Origin: an uncultured Bacilli bacterium
Lineage (GTDB): Bacteria > Bacillota_I > Bacilli_A > RF39 > UBA660
Assembly (NCBI GenBank): GCA_944333305.1
Contig: CALVKV010000083.1
Span: 1-5,659, forward strand
DNA length: 5,659 nt
Reading direction: 5' to 3'
The position numbers and the translations under genes are program-made. The notes under the pieces are model-generated. The model was given only the letters and a program-made list of their open reading frames with translations, was not told the DNA's origin and ran no database searches. Below are positions 5,226-5,659 of this stretch, one piece after another (position 1 is the first letter of the stretch; each line of letters opens with the position of its first letter).

Positions 5226-5659
5226 ATGAACTTTGCTAGTAATTTGCAAAAACTAAGAAAAAAAGAAAATATGTCTCAAGAGGCACTTGCTGAAAAATTA
5301 GATGTTACAAGACAATCTGTATCTAAATGGGAAAGTGGATCGAGTTATCCAGAGATGGATAAATTAATTTCTATTTGTAAGATATTTAATGTAGATATGG
5401 ATGCCTTAGTAAATGGAGATGTAGATATAGATAGTCTTGATAAAGAAACATCTATTAATACTAAAGATATCTTAGATAAGTTTAATACTTTAATGAAAAA
5501 GATAGTTTGTCTATTTGAAAGTATGAGTTTTAAAGAGATAATAGAGTTTTTAGTAACAGTATTTCTTTTAATATTAATTATTTTAGTAGGTACAATTCCT
5601 AAAGATATTATAGAAAACTTAATAGGTACTAATCTTTTATATGGTATTACTTATGTAGG
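5226..5659 (+). CDS. XRE-family HTH regulator with membrane segment (3' end cut by window)
   Basis: The first 144 codons are visible and the frame is open to the window end. Residues about 3-62 are a Cro/C1-type DNA-binding domain: LRKKENMSQEALAEKL, then the recognition helix region VTRQSVSKWESGSSYPEMDKL, closing with FNVDMDALVNGD. After an acidic linker (about 64-80) and an amphipathic stretch, residues about 106-123 (EFLVTVFLLILIILVGT) form a probable transmembrane helix, and the protein continues beyond. This layout, an N-terminal XRE domain and C-terminal membrane part, is common in Bacillota; such proteins probably act as membrane-tethered regulators, often of neighbouring genes, but targets cannot be read here. 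The ATG at 5226 is chosen because GAGGTG (5214-5219) lies 6 bases upstream. The repeat and hairpin just upstream may control it. Confidence 0.9.
   Translation, partial: MNFASNLQKLRKKENMSQEALAEKLDVTRQSVSKWESGSSYPEMDKLISICKIFNVDMDALVNGDVDIDSLDKETSINTKDILDKFNTLMKKIVCLFESMSFKEIIEFLVTVFLLILIILVGTIPKDIIENLIGTNLLYGITYV

Noticed and set aside
5010..5249. Minus-strand 79-codon frame over the trxA end and intergenic region
   Set aside because: It crosses the trxA terminator and the start of the HTH gene, and has no recognisable domain.

Overview
The window is AT-rich DNA (roughly 30% G+C) with strong AAGGAGG-type ribosome binding sites, a T-box riboswitch and an RNase HIII gene. Together these indicate a low-G+C member of the Bacillota, most likely an uncultured or host-associated Bacilli/Mollicutes-like lineage; that placement is an inference. 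The standard bacterial code fits: all eight Trp codons in the recognised genes are TGG, and the AGG codon in the conserved AsnRS C-terminal motif must read as Arg. One gene ends in TGA; the other five complete genes end in TAG and none ends in TAA.

Region 1 (1-2332, + strand): a possible tail of an upstream gene (1-81), then a sigma-A promoter (99-127) and an asparagine-specific T-box leader (about 134-357) that control an operon of asnS and an unrecognised 162-residue protein. It ends at a long, nearly symmetric hairpin (2298-2332). Region 2 (2318-3999, - strand): a two-gene operon, rnhC (RNase HIII) followed by an HD-domain phosphohydrolase, converging on the same hairpin. Region 3 (4000-5124, + strand): an 80-bp divergent promoter region, a CvpA-family membrane protein with a GTG start, trxA, and a strong intrinsic terminator. 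Region 4 (5125-5659, + strand): a short intergenic stretch with a direct repeat and a hairpin, followed by the first 144 codons of an XRE-type helix-turn-helix regulator with a membrane segment, cut by the window end.

Functionally, charging of tRNA-Asn controls synthesis of AsnRS and of the unknown protein downstream. rnhC, a cvpA-like gene and trxA lie close together in Bacillus subtilis (rnhC-zapA-yshB-polX-mutS2-yshE-trxA). Here the set is condensed and rearranged: rnhC is flipped to face away, cvpA and trxA are adjacent, and zapA, polX and mutS2 are absent. The architecture is very compact. All three within-operon junctions have the stop codon fused to the next Shine-Dalgarno (TAGGAGG), and two stop codons lie inside terminator stems. 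I found no mobile element, CRISPR array, tRNA or rRNA. No clearly new multi-gene system is visible; the best leads are the unknown protein under asparagine T-box control and its unusual 3' end.
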